Shown piece by piece: positions 8,716 to 17,637 of a stretch of DNA of 64,000 nucleotides (positions within the stretch are counted from its first letter, which is position 1; every line of letters begins with the position of its first letter). The stretch is from Bacteroidales bacterium (GTDB lineage Bacteria; Bacteroidota; Bacteroidia; Bacteroidales; UBA932), in NCBI GenBank assembly GCA_017504965.1, contig JAFVQD010000006.1:62001-126000 (forward strand), read 5' to 3'. The notes beneath the pieces are model-generated. The model was not told the DNA's origin. It did not search any database and was given only the letters and a program-made list of their open reading frames with translations. A program made the position numbers and the translations under genes.

Positions 8716-9264
8716 ATGGCAAGGATTAAACTTCACGATAAGTATTTTGTAACAAGTATCCCTAACGAAGAGATAGAGAGAGCTATCTGTGGTGTAGGCA
8801 GACAAATATCTGAAGACTACAGAGATAAGGATTGTCCCGTCTTTTTGAGTGTCCTTAATGGATCCTTTATGTTTACCGCTTCACTGATGAAAAGCATAGA
8901 GATTCAGGCAGAACTCTCATTTATAAAACTTTCATCCTATGATGGCACTGAATCTACAGGGTGCGTAAGGCAGCTTCTGGGGCTCAACAAAAATATCAAA
9001 GGGAGAAATGTCCTCATCGTAGAAGACATAGTCGACACAGGCAACACCATAGTGGAGCTTGTCAAACTGCTTCAGGAAGCAGGGGCAGCCGACATTAAAG
9101 TGTGCACACTTCTGCTCAAACCTGATTCTTACGACAAAGAGATTAAGATCGACTATCCCGCCATCAAGATCCCCAACGATTTTATCGTAGGGTATGGTCT
9201 TGATTACGACGAGCTTGGCCGTCAATATAAAGATATTTATGTGTTAGATTCAAATCAAGATTAG
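8716..9264 (+). CDS. hpt: Hypoxanthine phosphoribosyltransferase
   Basis: The protein has about 182 residues and carries the type I phosphoribosyltransferase PRPP loop VLIVEDIVDTGNTI, the flexible-loop region SSYDGTESTG and the purine-binding FIVGYGLDY. It salvages hypoxanthine and guanine to IMP and GMP. I chose the ATG at 8716 (MARIKLHDKYF); upstream in-frame ATGs at 8704 and 8677 would add unconserved residues and the latter falls inside the purE promoter region. It opens a five-gene run: adk follows after 5 bp, then obg, a PAP2 phosphatase and lplA. Confidence 0.92.
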   Translation: MARIKLHDKYFVTSIPNEEIERAICGVGRQISEDYRDKDCPVFLSVLNGSFMFTASLMKSIEIQAELSFIKLSSYDGTESTGCVRQLLGLNKNIKGRNVLIVEDIVDTGNTIVELVKLLQEAGAADIKVCTLLLKPDSYDKEIKIDYPAIKIPNDFIVGYGLDYDELGRQYKDIYVLDSNQD

Positions 9265-9269
9265 AAGAG

Positions 9270-9833
9270 ATGAAATTCTATGTATTGTTTGGCCCTCCCG
9301 GAGCCGGGAAGGGCACCCAAGCTAAACTGCTCTCTGAAAAATACCATCTGCACCACATCTCCACAGGAGACCTTCTCCGCCAGGAGATCAAAAAAGGGAC
9401 AGACCTGGGTAATCAGGCAGCAGTTCTCATCAATGCCGGAAACTTCGTACCAGACGAAGTGGTAGTGGCGATGATTAAAAATTGCATCGAAGAGAATACC
9501 CAAGTGGAGGGTTTCCTGTTCGACGGATTTCCCAGAACCATATCTCAGGCAGAGATACTTGACACTATGCTTAAAGAGAGGGGTGAGGAGGTGACATCCA
9601 TCCTGTCGATAACCCTTCCTGATGTTTTGGTATTTGAGCGCATCCAGCACAGAGCTATGATAGAAGGGAGAATGGACGATGCAAACAGAGATATTATCCA
9701 AAACAGAATAAACACCTACCACCAGAAGACAGAGCCACTTATCGATTTCTATAAGAGACAGGGCAAATATCAGGAGGTGGATGGTACCGGTACTATCGAA
9801 GAGGTATTCGAAAACATTTCAAAACTAGTATAG
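9270..9833 (+). CDS. adk: Adenylate kinase, short-lid form
   Basis: The 187-residue protein shows the P-loop GPPGAGKGTQ at residues 7-16, the AMP-binding region HHISTGDLLR and GFPRTISQA. The lid is short, as in other compact adenylate kinases of about 190 residues, and has no zinc cysteines. It interconverts ATP + AMP and 2 ADP. It starts 5 bp after hpt and is followed 9 bp later by obg, so nucleotide salvage and the ribosome-assembly GTPase share a transcript. No defect is visible. Confidence 0.96.
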   Translation: MKFYVLFGPPGAGKGTQAKLLSEKYHLHHISTGDLLRQEIKKGTDLGNQAAVLINAGNFVPDEVVVAMIKNCIEENTQVEGFLFDGFPRTISQAEILDTMLKERGEEVTSILSITLPDVLVFERIQHRAMIEGRMDDANRDIIQNRINTYHQKTEPLIDFYKRQGKYQEVDGTGTIEEVFENISKLV

Positions 9834-9842
9834 AAGAGACCG

Positions 9843-10835
9843 ATGGCAAACTCAAATTTCATAGACTACGTACGAATCTTTTGTGCATCAGGTAATGGTG
9901 GCAACGGCTCCATGCACCTCCGTCGCGAGAAGTTTGTCCCAAAAGGGGGACCTGACGGGGGAGACGGTGGTCGTGGTGGACATATCATCCTGAGGGGAAA
10001 CCCCCAGTTCTGGACACTTATCCACCTCAAATACCGCAAACACATCAAAGCTGACCACGGTGAGGCCGGCAGCGGCAGTCTATGTAAGGGTGCCAACGGT
10101 AAGGATATCTATCTCGACGTACCACTCGGCACTGTAGCCAAAGATGCCGAGACCGGCGAAGTGCTTTTCGAAGTACTGGAGCCGGGAGAGGAGAAGATAC
10201 TGGTAAAAGGTGGTCGTGGGGGCCTCGGTAACGCAAACTTCAAGTCTGCCACCAATCAGACACCACGATATGCCCAGCCGGGAGAGCTTGGTGTCGAGGG
10301 GTGGTTTATCCTGGAGCTCAAACTTCTGGCAGACGTAGGACTTGTAGGTTTTCCAAATGCCGGAAAATCTACCCTACTGTCAGTAGTATCTGCAGCCAAA
10401 CCTAAGATTGCAGACTACGCCTTCACTACACTTGAGCCCAATCTCGGGATCGTGAACTACTATGACAACAAATCTTTCGTTATGGCAGACATCCCCGGCA
10501 TCATAGAAGGTGCCCACACAGGAAAGGGGCTTGGAACCAGATTCCTACGCCATATCGAGAGAAACTCTATGCTCCTCTTCATGATCCCGGCAGACAGTCT
10601 GGACATCAAAGAGGATTACAAGGTTCTCCTCAAAGAGCTCAAACTCTATAACCCTGAACTGATGGACAAAGAGAGGGTACTGGCCATCACCAAAGCAGAT
10701 ATGCTGGATGATGAGCTTAAGAAAGAGATGAAGAGACATCTCCCCCGTACACTCCCTACCATCTTCATCTCATCATTGACCGGTGAAGGGATCCCCCAGC
10801 TGAAAGATCTCCTCTGGAAGACCCTTAACCAGTAA
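9843..10835 (+). CDS. obgE: Obg GTPase
   Basis: This 330-residue GTPase has the glycine-rich Obg fold at residues 1-158 ([23 protein letters not shown]) and a G domain with G1 [12 protein letters not shown]3 [16 protein letters not shown] and a G4 variant ITKAD. It ends without the C-terminal OCT domain, as is common in Bacteroidetes. Obg binds the 50S subunit and couples GTP/ppGpp status to ribosome assembly. It is embedded in the hpt-adk-obg-PAP2-lplA run with 9-11 bp spacings. Start and length agree with the family. Confidence 0.96.
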   Translation: MANSNFIDYVRIFCASGNGGNGSMHLRREKFVPKGGPDGGDGGRGGHIILRGNPQFWTLIHLKYRKHIKADHGEAGSGSLCKGANGKDIYLDVPLGTVAKDAETGEVLFEVLEPGEEKILVKGGRGGLGNANFKSATNQTPRYAQPGELGVEGWFILELKLLADVGLVGFPNAGKSTLLSVVSAAKPKIADYAFTTLEPNLGIVNYYDNKSFVMADIPGIIEGAHTGKGLGTRFLRHIERNSMLLFMIPADSLDIKEDYKVLLKELKLYNPELMDKERVLAITKADMLDDELKKEMKRHLPRTLPTIFISSLTGEGIPQLKDLLWKTLNQ

Positions 10836-10846
10836 TTAAGAGATAT

Positions 10847-11452
10847 ATGGAGTGGCTGCTCGACCTGGACACACAGCTTCTGCTGGCCATCAACGGCTGG
10901 CACTCACCTGTGGCAGACAAGGTGATGCTGTTTTTCTCATCCATCCCTGTATGGATACCACTCTATATAGCGATCGCAGTCCTATTCTTCGACACCCGCT
11001 GGCAGAGTTACAAATCTGACAGTGTCTCTTTTTGGATCGTAGGCTTTTTCTCGGTCCTGTCGGTCGGCATCTGCTTCGGACTCTGTGACCAGGTATCTGT
11101 ATTCATCAAAGAGTCTGTGCAGAGATTCAGACCGGGCCACGAACCTGCCCTCGAGGGGCTTGTGAGGCTGCTTGAGGGGAGAGGTGGAAGTTACGGTTTC
11201 GTATCGAGCCACGCAGCAAATACCTTCGGGCTGGCCACCCTCACCTCACTTATATTCCGCAAAAAGCCATTTGCTGTCGCAATATTCACCTGGGCAGCGG
11301 TAGTGAGTTACAGCAGAGTATATCTCGCCAAACACTACCCACTGGATGTGATATGCGGAGCATTTCTGGGGATAGCACTGGCCATATCTGTATACCAAAT
11401 TTGGAAATATGCCCTTTTGAAATATGAGATGTATCGCAGACAAAGGGCTTGA
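10847..11452 (+). CDS. PAP2-family membrane phosphatase
   Basis: A 201-residue integral membrane protein with about five hydrophobic segments. It has the three PAP2 phosphatase signatures: KESVQRFRP, then GFVSSHAANTF (usually PSGH; here SSHA), then SRVYLAKHYPLDVICG. The histidines of motifs 2 and 3 are present. Likely substrates are undecaprenyl pyrophosphate or phosphatidic acid-type lipids at the outer face of the inner membrane; sequence alone cannot choose. Its last 29 bp overlap the start of lplA in another frame, so the two are probably translationally coupled. Confidence 0.88.
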   Translation: MEWLLDLDTQLLLAINGWHSPVADKVMLFFSSIPVWIPLYIAIAVLFFDTRWQSYKSDSVSFWIVGFFSVLSVGICFGLCDQVSVFIKESVQRFRPGHEPALEGLVRLLEGRGGSYGFVSSHAANTFGLATLTSLIFRKKPFAVAIFTWAAVVSYSRVYLAKHYPLDVICGAFLGIALAISVYQIWKYALLKYEMYRRQRA

Positions 11453-12419
11453 CCCCCATTTCAATCTGGCTGCCGAAGAGTTCCTTCTGACCAGGTGCAC
11501 CGGGCCTGTATTCCGCCTCTGGCGCAATAGTCCATCCATTATTATAGGTAAGAACCAGAATGCCGCAGCAGAGATCAATGCCAAATTCGTACACGAGCAC
11601 AATATCCCTGTAGTACGCCGCCTCACCGGTGGTGGGGCAGTATTCCACGACCTGGGGAATATAAATTTCACCTTCGTGGATGCCAAGGTGCCCGGAGAGG
11701 ATACATCCGCTATGTTTGCCAGATTTACAGCACCCATAATACAAGCTCTTAAGAAACTGGGGATAGATGCCTCCCTTCAGGGGCGCAATGATCTCCTTAT
11801 CGATGGGCGCAAATTCTCCGGCAATGCTATCTGTGTACATAAAGAGAGGGTGCTGCAGCACGGGACTCTGATGTTCTCCGCCTCCATTTCGGACCTTAGC
11901 GGAGCCCTTAATGCCCGCCCGGAGAAATTTATCGGCAAGAGTGTCCAGTCCAACAGATCCCGCGTCACCAACATTTCGGAACACCTCCCTGAGCCTATGG
12001 ATATAGAGCGATTTATGGACTTTATTTTCAGCGAGATATCCGACGGGACAGCCAGTGACTTTACAGAAGATGAGGTGGCGGCCATCACTGCCCTCAGGGA
12101 TGAGAAATATGCTACACAGGGGTGGAATTGGGGGACATCACCCAAGTACACATATTCTAACAGTGTCAAGCTCCCATCCGGACTTGTGGAGATTTTTCTG
12201 AACGTAGAGAAAGGGATCATCCGAGAATGCCGTATCTGCGGAGATTATTTCTTCACTGCCCCCATCTCAGAACTTGAAGAACTGTTGGTAGGGACATTAA
12301 ACAGATACGACGACATATTTGCCGCCGTATCCACTGTTGACATTGACAGTTATATCTCAGGGATGACCCCTGAAATCTTTACTGATCTTATTCAAACAAG
12401 CTCTCATCCACAAGATTAG
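11424..12419 (+). CDS. lplA: Lipoate-protein ligase A
   Basis: The 331-residue protein matches the LplA family: FNLAAEEFLL near residue 13, RRLTGGGAVFHDLGNINFTF, the lipoyl-AMP lysine region GRNDLLIDGRKFSGNA, and HGTLMF. A C-terminal accessory domain follows from about residue 240. It adenylates free lipoate and attaches it to E2 or GcvH proteins. The start overlaps the PAP2 gene by 29 bp; the next in-frame ATG would remove the conserved N-terminus, so the overlap is likely real. Its 3' end also overlaps the convergent hutU by 32 bp, leaving no terminator between them. Confidence 0.92.
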   Translation: MRCIADKGLDPHFNLAAEEFLLTRCTGPVFRLWRNSPSIIIGKNQNAAAEINAKFVHEHNIPVVRRLTGGGAVFHDLGNINFTFVDAKVPGEDTSAMFARFTAPIIQALKKLGIDASLQGRNDLLIDGRKFSGNAICVHKERVLQHGTLMFSASISDLSGALNARPEKFIGKSVQSNRSRVTNISEHLPEPMDIERFMDFIFSEISDGTASDFTEDEVAAITALRDEKYATQGWNWGTSPKYTYSNSVKLPSGLVEIFLNVEKGIIRECRICGDYFFTAPISELEELLVGTLNRYDDIFAAVSTVDIDSYISGMTPEIFTDLIQTSSHPQD

Positions 12420-14397
12420 GGAGTGTCACTTTCAGATTTGGAGTGCGCTCCATCTCACGTTTGATAGCGAAGATGGCCCCTTCGTTGCGTGCCCAGCTGC
12501 GGCGTGCTATACCATTGTTCACATCCCAGTGGAGCATCTCTCTGATCTTGCGGTCAGACTCCTCAGTACCGTCTATTACCATACCGAAGCCTCCGTTTAT
12601 CACCTCTCCCCAGCCGACGCCACCGCCATTATGGATAGATACCCAGGTGGCACCACGGAACGAGTCACCGATAACATTGTGGATAGCCATATCTGCAGTA
12701 AAGCTTGAGCCGTCATATATGTTTGAGGTCTCGCGATAAGGTGAGTCAGTACCTGAAACATCGTGATGGTCACGACCTAGCACGATAGGGGCAGAGATCT
12801 TACCTTCACGGATAGCCCTGTTCATAGCGAGGGCGATCTCGGTACGTCCCTGGGCATCTGCATAGAGGATTCTGGCCTGTGAACCCACTACCAATTGGTT
12901 TTTCCCAGCCTCCTTGATCCAGTGGATATTGTCCTTAAGCTGCGACTGGATCTCCTCCGGGGCATCCTTGAGGATATCTTCAAGAACCTGAGCTGCAAGC
13001 TTGTCGGTATGGGCCAAATCCTCAGGTTTTGAAGAGGTGCATACCCACCTGTACGGACCGAAGCCGTAATCGAAGAAGAGAGGTCCCATAATATCCTGCA
13101 CATAGGAAGGGTATTTGAATGTACCGTCCTCCTTGACTATATCGGCACCTGCGCGTGATGCCTCGAGGAGGAATGCATTGCCGTAGTCGAAGAAGTACAT
13201 CCCCTGAGCAGTAAGTTTGTTGATTGCAGCAGCGTGACGGCGAAGTGTCTCCTGCACAGCCTCCTTGAACTTCTCTGGCTCTCTGGCCATCATCTCGTTT
13301 GACTCTTCGAGTGAGTACCCTACCGGGTAGTAGCCACCTGCCCAAGGGTTATGAAGTGAGGTCTGGTCTGAACCGAGATCGACACTGATCTTCTCTGCAG
13401 CGAGCTTCTCCCAGAGGTCCACCACATTGCCCTGGTACGCGAGTGAGACAGCCTCCTTAGCGTCGCGGGCTTTAAGGGCCCTGGCGATAAGCAGGTCAAG
13501 GTCTGTGTAAACCTCATCTACCCAACCCTGCTCATAGCGTTTTTGGACAGCCTTAGGGTTGATCTCCGCCACGATACCCACTACACCGGCGATTACTGCT
13601 GCCTTTGGCTGTGCCCCCGACATCCCTCCGAGGCCGGAGCTGACGAAGAGCTTACCTTTGATATCTTCATCGGTTACCACAGCCTTATGTTTTGCACAGT
13701 GCATTCTGGCGGCGTTAAGGACAGTGATGGTGGTGCCGTGTACGATCCCCTGAGGGCCTATGTACATAAATGAGCCGGCTGTCATCTGTCCGTATTGGGA
13801 TACACCGAGAGCATTGAATTTCTCCCAGTGGTCTTTTGATGAGTAGTTTGGAATCACCATTCCGTTTGTGATGACCAGACGGGGGGCCTCCTTGTGTGAT
13901 GGGAAGAGTCCGAGAGGGTGTCCCGAGTAGAGGACGAGTGTCTGCTCGTCTGTCATCTGGGCGAGATATTGCATAGTGAGGAGGTACTGGGCCCAGTTCT
14001 GGAATGCTGCTCCGTTTCCTCCGTATGTGATAAGTTCGTGGGGGTGTTGTGCTACTGCGTAGTCGAGGTTGTTTGAGAGCATCAGCATGATCGCTGCTGC
14101 CTGACGGCTCTTGTGTGGAAATTCGTCTATGCTTCTGGCGTGGATTTTATAGTCCGGACGGAAGCGGTACATATAGATGCGTCCGTAGGTCTCGAGCTCC
14201 TGACGGAATTCAGGAAGAAGTGTGGCGTGATGCTTGGCTGGGAAATACCTGAGGGCATTTTTGAGGGCCAGTTTCTTCTCTGCAGAGGTGAGTATATCTT
14301 TCCTTTTGGGTGCGTGGTTTATATTCGGGTCATAGCATTTTGGCTCCGGTAGAACATCCGGAATACCTGCTAATATCGCTTTCTGAAAGTCGTTCAT
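12388..14397 (-). CDS. hutU: Urocanate hydratase
   Basis: The 669-residue protein is the long form of urocanase found in Bacteroidetes. Conserved blocks include ITYGGNGAAFQNWAQYLL, YSGHPLGLFPSHKEAPRLVI, QYGQMTAGSFMYIGPQGIVHG, the NAD-binding-type GKLFVSSGLGGMSGAQPKAA, and GRDHHDVSGTDSPYRET near the C-terminus. It hydrates urocanate to imidazolone propionate in histidine breakdown using NAD as electrophile. No other hut genes are in the window. A TATATTTG box lies 25 bp upstream. The 3' end overlaps lplA by 32 bp on the opposite strand, which could allow antisense interference. Confidence 0.95.
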   Translation of the reverse strand: MNDFQKAILAGIPDVLPEPKCYDPNINHAPKRKDILTSAEKKLALKNALRYFPAKHHATLLPEFRQELETYGRIYMYRFRPDYKIHARSIDEFPHKSRQAAAIMLMLSNNLDYAVAQHPHELITYGGNGAAFQNWAQYLLTMQYLAQMTDEQTLVLYSGHPLGLFPSHKEAPRLVITNGMVIPNYSSKDHWEKFNALGVSQYGQMTAGSFMYIGPQGIVHGTTITVLNAARMHCAKHKAVVTDEDIKGKLFVSSGLGGMSGAQPKAAVIAGVVGIVAEINPKAVQKRYEQGWVDEVYTDLDLLIARALKARDAKEAVSLAYQGNVVDLWEKLAAEKISVDLGSDQTSLHNPWAGGYYPVGYSLEESNEMMAREPEKFKEAVQETLRRHAAAINKLTAQGMYFFDYGNAFLLEASRAGADIVKEDGTFKYPSYVQDIMGPLFFDYGFGPYRWVCTSSKPEDLAHTDKLAAQVLEDILKDAPEEIQSQLKDNIHWIKEAGKNQLVVGSQARILYADAQGRTEIALAMNRAIREGKISAPIVLGRDHHDVSGTDSPYRETSNIYDGSSFTADMAIHNVIGDSFRGATWVSIHNGGGVGWGEVINGGFGMVIDGTEESDRKIREMLHWDVNNGIARRSWARNEGAIFAIKREMERTPNLKVTLPNLVDESLFE

Positions 14398-14421
14398 AAC
14401 CTTTTACATTAGTGTCGGTTA

Positions 14422-14429
14422 CAAATATA
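14422..14429 (-). promoter_or_regulatory. Bacteroidetes -7 box for hutU
   Basis: TATATTTG on the minus strand, 25 bp before the hutU start. It lies just beside repeat element A (14459-14585), so the -33 region runs into the T-rich edge of that element. Confidence 0.55.
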
Positions 14430-14458
14430 ATGAAAAAAACTGATTTTTCTTTTTTGTC

Positions 14459-14585
14459 GCGGCTCGGAGGTTAGTTCTGCAGACTTCCGCTTCGCTTCAT
14501 CCCTCCCACTGCTCCGCAGCGGGCCCCTCCCATTCACGTGGCCATGGGCGGCCACGGTCTGCAGAATCTAATCCTCCGCAGCCGC
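14459..14585 (+). repeat. Inverted-repeat element, copy A
   Basis: A 127-bp element with imperfect terminal inverted repeats: the left end reads GCGGCTCGGAGG...TTCTGCAGAC and the right end is its reverse complement (GTCTGCAGAA...CCTCCGCAGCCGC). The centre shares the ATCCCTCCCAC and GCGGGCCCCTCCC words with copy C. It sits between hutU and the accessory operon; the rest of 14398-14716 holds the hutU promoter and a small 6-bp-stem hairpin at 14625-14642. Confidence 0.75.
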
Positions 14586-14716
14586 TTGCTTCGTCATTTA
14601 TCACTAAGCGATTTGTCATTAAATCCGAGATGCCATTCTCGGACGGACTCTCACTGAAGTCCTGGTAGTCTTGTCTAATCTAGGAATTCATACCAACTGT
14701 GAATTGACTATCATCT

Positions 14717-16060
14717 CTAAGCCAAATCAAAGATGATGGATACTTCATCAACGAGAGTGTTACTCTCAACAATCTTATCATCCAAATCTTCCCGCAAACC
14801 CACAGTGTGGAAATTAGCGTCCGGATTGTGATGAATAGGGACAATTGCAGTCTTGGGGTCAATAAGTTCGCAGATTTCCTTCAGAGATTGAATAGATGCA
14901 TGGCCAGACGTGTGGACGTAGTCATATCTCTTGCTGTCCTCTTGGCATGGTGTAGAACCTTCAACCAGAGGCTGAATAAAGGCGTCTGTTTTCTCATTAT
15001 ATCCGCCCTTGTCTTTTTCAACATATCCGCGATACATGGAATAGACGAAGGAAGTCTCTTCTTTATTACAGAACTGAAGGATATCATCTATCCATTCTGC
15101 AAACTTATCGCTGCTACGAATAAGCATCGTAAAGCCACATTCCTTCATCTTAGCTACAAGCCTTTTGTTTTTCGTCGGGTCATAATCATAGATATAGGGT
15201 TTACCGTTATCAAACTGGTAATGAGGCCCAAGTCCCTTATATTCCATTTTAATCCTTTCTATCGTCTCTGCCTGGAAACTGTCACAGACAAAAGGCCGCC
15301 AGGGCTTCGTGGCATAATTAGCCCGATAGACAGACTCCAGGCGGTCAGCATCTTGAGAGGAGCAAAGGACAAAGACATTCTTGCGCTTGGCCATTATTTC
15401 CTTGAAGCAGTCGCAAATCTCCTTTTCGCTCATTACAGGCTTGTTTGTCTGGCCGACATTGGTTCCCTCAACAATCAATACATCAACATTGCCGGCAATA
15501 TGGAACTTATCAATCACTCTGCGCAAGCCATCGCCCAGGTATCCATGTTCACGAAAATCACCGGTATGGATGACCGTCTTTCCATCACACTGAATCTTCA
15601 ATAGATAGGAATCAGTGGCCGAATGACTAACGTAGAAGGGCGTCACTGTAATGTCTTTCCTTTTTCCGAAATAGAGTGGCTTTCCAGCATGATAGAAATG
15701 GAAGTTTTCCAGTTTCTTCAACCGGTCCATGCATTCCTCATGCTGGTCATCCAGGCAGGAGAGCCGCTGATACTTGCGTCCCAATAAATCTGCAGCAAGA
15801 TTGCCGATGTACTGAGGTATGCTATCATCCACCAGGTTGAACAATTCTACGTGGTCCCCGTGATTGTGCGTGTACAAGATGGCCGAAGCACCGGCAGTCA
15901 GTTTGTCAATGGCATCTTTCGAGGCCAGTTTATCGTCGGAGGGTTTGTCTCCATCCGAAAGCAGATGCCCCAGGTCTATGAAGATCCTGGTGCCTGCACT
16001 GGATTCAATCTCCGTAATGCAGCCGCCAATCTGGTGAGGTCGGTGAAGGGTGATTTTCAT
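14717..16060 (-). CDS. Beta-CASP metallo-beta-lactamase-fold hydrolase (RNase J-like)
   Basis: The 447-residue protein has the complete metal-binding set of the metallo-beta-lactamase fold: HNHGDH at residues 65-70, a SHSATDSY segment at 145-152 that resembles the HSxPDS block of RNase J, and HTGDF with Asp168. A C-terminal VHTSGHAS and an IVPIHHN segment match the last beta-CASP motifs. Such enzymes are RNA or DNA nucleases. It is smaller than RNase J (about 550 residues) and lacks its C-terminal domain. It overlaps the upstream PD-(D/E)XK-like gene by 4 bp, implying tight coupling. A nucleic-acid target fits the context, but substrate and biological role are unknown. Confidence 0.8.
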   Translation of the reverse strand: MKITLHRPHQIGGCITEIESSAGTRIFIDLGHLLSDGDKPSDDKLASKDAIDKLTAGASAILYTHNHGDHVELFNLVDDSIPQYIGNLAADLLGRKYQRLSCLDDQHEECMDRLKKLENFHFYHAGKPLYFGKRKDITVTPFYVSHSATDSYLLKIQCDGKTVIHTGDFREHGYLGDGLRRVIDKFHIAGNVDVLIVEGTNVGQTNKPVMSEKEICDCFKEIMAKRKNVFVLCSSQDADRLESVYRANYATKPWRPFVCDSFQAETIERIKMEYKGLGPHYQFDNGKPYIYDYDPTKNKRLVAKMKECGFTMLIRSSDKFAEWIDDILQFCNKEETSFVYSMYRGYVEKDKGGYNEKTDAFIQPLVEGSTPCQEDSKRYDYVHTSGHASIQSLKEICELIDPKTAIVPIHHNPDANFHTVGLREDLDDKIVESNTLVDEVSIIFDLA

Positions 16061-16998
16061 AAATGGTTATTCCTTAGACTGTAATCTCCGTCATGTAGTT
16101 CAATCGTTTGATACTGTTTAGTTATCTTGTACTTACGGAACTCTTCTTTCATTTTATCCCGAAATACCTTTACCTGATTTGGTGTCTCTGTTTCCTTTCT
16201 GTTCTCTTGGAAAACAACCATATACTCCACTTCGTCACTATTAATGGACACCCTTTTGTCGATTAAACCAAGTGATTTCATCTGTTTCAATACGTAACGC
16301 ATTTCTTCGACAAAAAGCTTTTCCTTCTCTTTTGAATGGCCTACAGTGCTTTCAAATGACTCTGCATGTTCACCAAGTCCTGATTCGCCTTCCAATGCTT
16401 TGGTCCCTTTTTTTAGCTCCATTATACAAATCTTCCCATCGGATTTTCTAACTGTAACGATATCAAAACGAGGACTAGGAATGCTATCATGATTCTTCCC
16501 ACAACGTCGTTCCCCACAGTATGCGAATTTTGATCTCACGCTGACCTGGTATTCTAAATCCAAAATAGTAAACTCGGAGGAGGAACCATATGTATTGCTT
16601 ATGCATAATTGGTGCTGGCTCTCTTTCTCTTCATCGCCTTTTAATTCCAACTCAAAGTAATGATTCATAGCAGGGATAACCTTTGCCATGTACTCATTGT
16701 ATCTGCCGTCTTTGAAGAGAGCCTTAGTAAAAGCAATATGTTCATTAATCAAATCATAATCTTCCTTAGCCTTATCTTGGTGCTGACGGAAATACTGCTT
16801 ATCGAAATCCACGGACTTATCACTTCTAACTTCCGCGACATTTCCTCCTCTGTAATAAACATTAAAATAGTCATCGCGCAATAAAACAACGTAGTCCTTG
16901 TTCGTCCGTACGATGTCCAATAGGTTTCTGAGCGTCCCAGTACTCATTGATTTGAAGAGAGATGCTTTATGGATACCTCTTTGATAATAGTTACTCAT
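16057..16998 (-). CDS. Putative PD-(D/E)XK nuclease-like protein
   Basis: I do not recognise this 313-residue protein as a whole. The middle contains an arrangement typical of PD-(D/E)XK nucleases: Asp179 in SPRFDIVTV, a turn, then a strand with Glu194-Leu-Lys196 in ICIMELKKG. An upstream glutamate (Glu149, ILDLEYQVS) and a CGERRC pair (161-166) could complete a site. The N-terminal part (residues 15-60) has a VVLLRDDYFNVYYRGG segment that looks like a separate small domain. The C-terminus is lysine- and glutamate-rich. The start lies 5 bp after the DUF1653 fusion gene and the end overlaps the beta-CASP gene by 4 bp. The nuclease assignment is inferred from motif spacing only. Confidence 0.55.
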   Translation of the reverse strand: MSNYYQRGIHKASLFKSMSTGTLRNLLDIVRTNKDYVVLLRDDYFNVYYRGGNVAEVRSDKSVDFDKQYFRQHQDKAKEDYDLINEHIAFTKALFKDGRYNEYMAKVIPAMNHYFELELKGDEEKESQHQLCISNTYGSSSEFTILDLEYQVSVRSKFAYCGERRCGKNHDSIPSPRFDIVTVRKSDGKICIMELKKGTKALEGESGLGEHAESFESTVGHSKEKEKLFVEEMRYVLKQMKSLGLIDKRVSINSDEVEYMVVFQENRKETETPNQVKVFRDKMKEEFRKYKITKQYQTIELHDGDYSLRNNHL

Positions 16999-17003
16999 AT
17001 ATT

Positions 17004-17591
17004 TTAAATGCTAATCTCTTTAAACCTTACCACCTCAGTCCCATCCTGCATTGTTACCTTGCTGAAGAAGATCTCGTACGGACGTACCCATATCTGGCCT
17101 GCACCGTATAGGGCCTGGTAGATGACCACATCCTCCAGGGTCTCCGAGTCTTTTCCAAAGCCGATGAGTTTGTACTTGCCACCCTTGAAGTGCTCAAAAT
17201 AGCGGGCTTTTGAAAGGCCGCGTTCCTTCAGCATCTTCTTCCACTGTGGCTCCTGGGCGGCCGGATACTCTCCGCCTGCACCAAGGACATCGGCTATTAC
17301 CTGCTTGACGATAGGCTTGGTGAGAGTTGCGTTCTGGACGCGGGCGTAGTTCTCCAGGCGGTTGACAGCTCTCACTGTCGCTTCTATGAAGGCATTGATA
17401 GTGGTGGAGGGTGTGTTCTTATGATTGTACTCCGCTGGTGTCACACGTTTGGCAACATCATCCCATGCTTTTGGAGGTATGCTGAAGCCCATCGTGGTCT
17501 GGTATCGGTCTCCGTTGAATGACCAGACAACGCGGATCGGGGCCTCTCCGTGCTTGTTTTGTCTTTTATCAAGATATATTTTCAGGGGCAT
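17004..17591 (-). CDS. Recombinase arm DNA-binding domain fused to DUF1653
   Basis: A 195-residue protein in two parts. Residues 1-100 resemble the N-terminal arm-binding domain of Bacteroidetes tyrosine recombinases (LDKRQNKHGEAPIRVVWSFN, then FSIPPKAWD and INAFIEATVRAVNRLENYAR). Instead of the core-binding and catalytic domains there follows, from about residue 133, a clear DUF1653 domain (HFKGGKYKLIGFGKDSETLE, VIYQALYGAGQIWVRPYEIF, VVRFKEI). No recombinase catalytic residues are present. It heads a three-gene operon with PD-(D/E)XK-like and beta-CASP proteins, behind a TACCTTTG promoter box. A DNA-recognition role is plausible; the DUF1653 function is unknown. Domain assignments come from recall of family consensus patterns. 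Confidence 0.72.
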   Translation of the reverse strand: MPLKIYLDKRQNKHGEAPIRVVWSFNGDRYQTTMGFSIPPKAWDDVAKRVTPAEYNHKNTPSTTINAFIEATVRAVNRLENYARVQNATLTKPIVKQVIADVLGAGGEYPAAQEPQWKKMLKERGLSKARYFEHFKGGKYKLIGFGKDSETLEDVVIYQALYGAGQIWVRPYEIFFSKVTMQDGTEVVRFKEISI

Positions 17592-17606
17592 AAAATGTGG
17601 TTTTCA

Positions 17607-17637
17607 CAAAGGTAAAACTTTGTTGGCATTTTTGCAA
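17607..17637 (-). promoter_or_regulatory. Bacteroidetes promoter of the arm-DUF1653 / PD-(D/E)XK / beta-CASP operon
   Basis: On the minus strand TTG (17635-17637) precedes TACCTTTG (17607-17614) by 20 bp; the box ends 15 bp before the ATG at 17591. The remaining 17638-17870 is non-coding, rich in short A/T palindromes such as GAAAAATATTTTTC near 17668-17681. Confidence 0.6.

Noticed and set aside
14625..14642. Hairpin CCGAGA/TCTCGG as a terminator of the beta-CASP operon
   Set aside because: Six-bp stem without a convincing T run on the minus strand; only a weak candidate.
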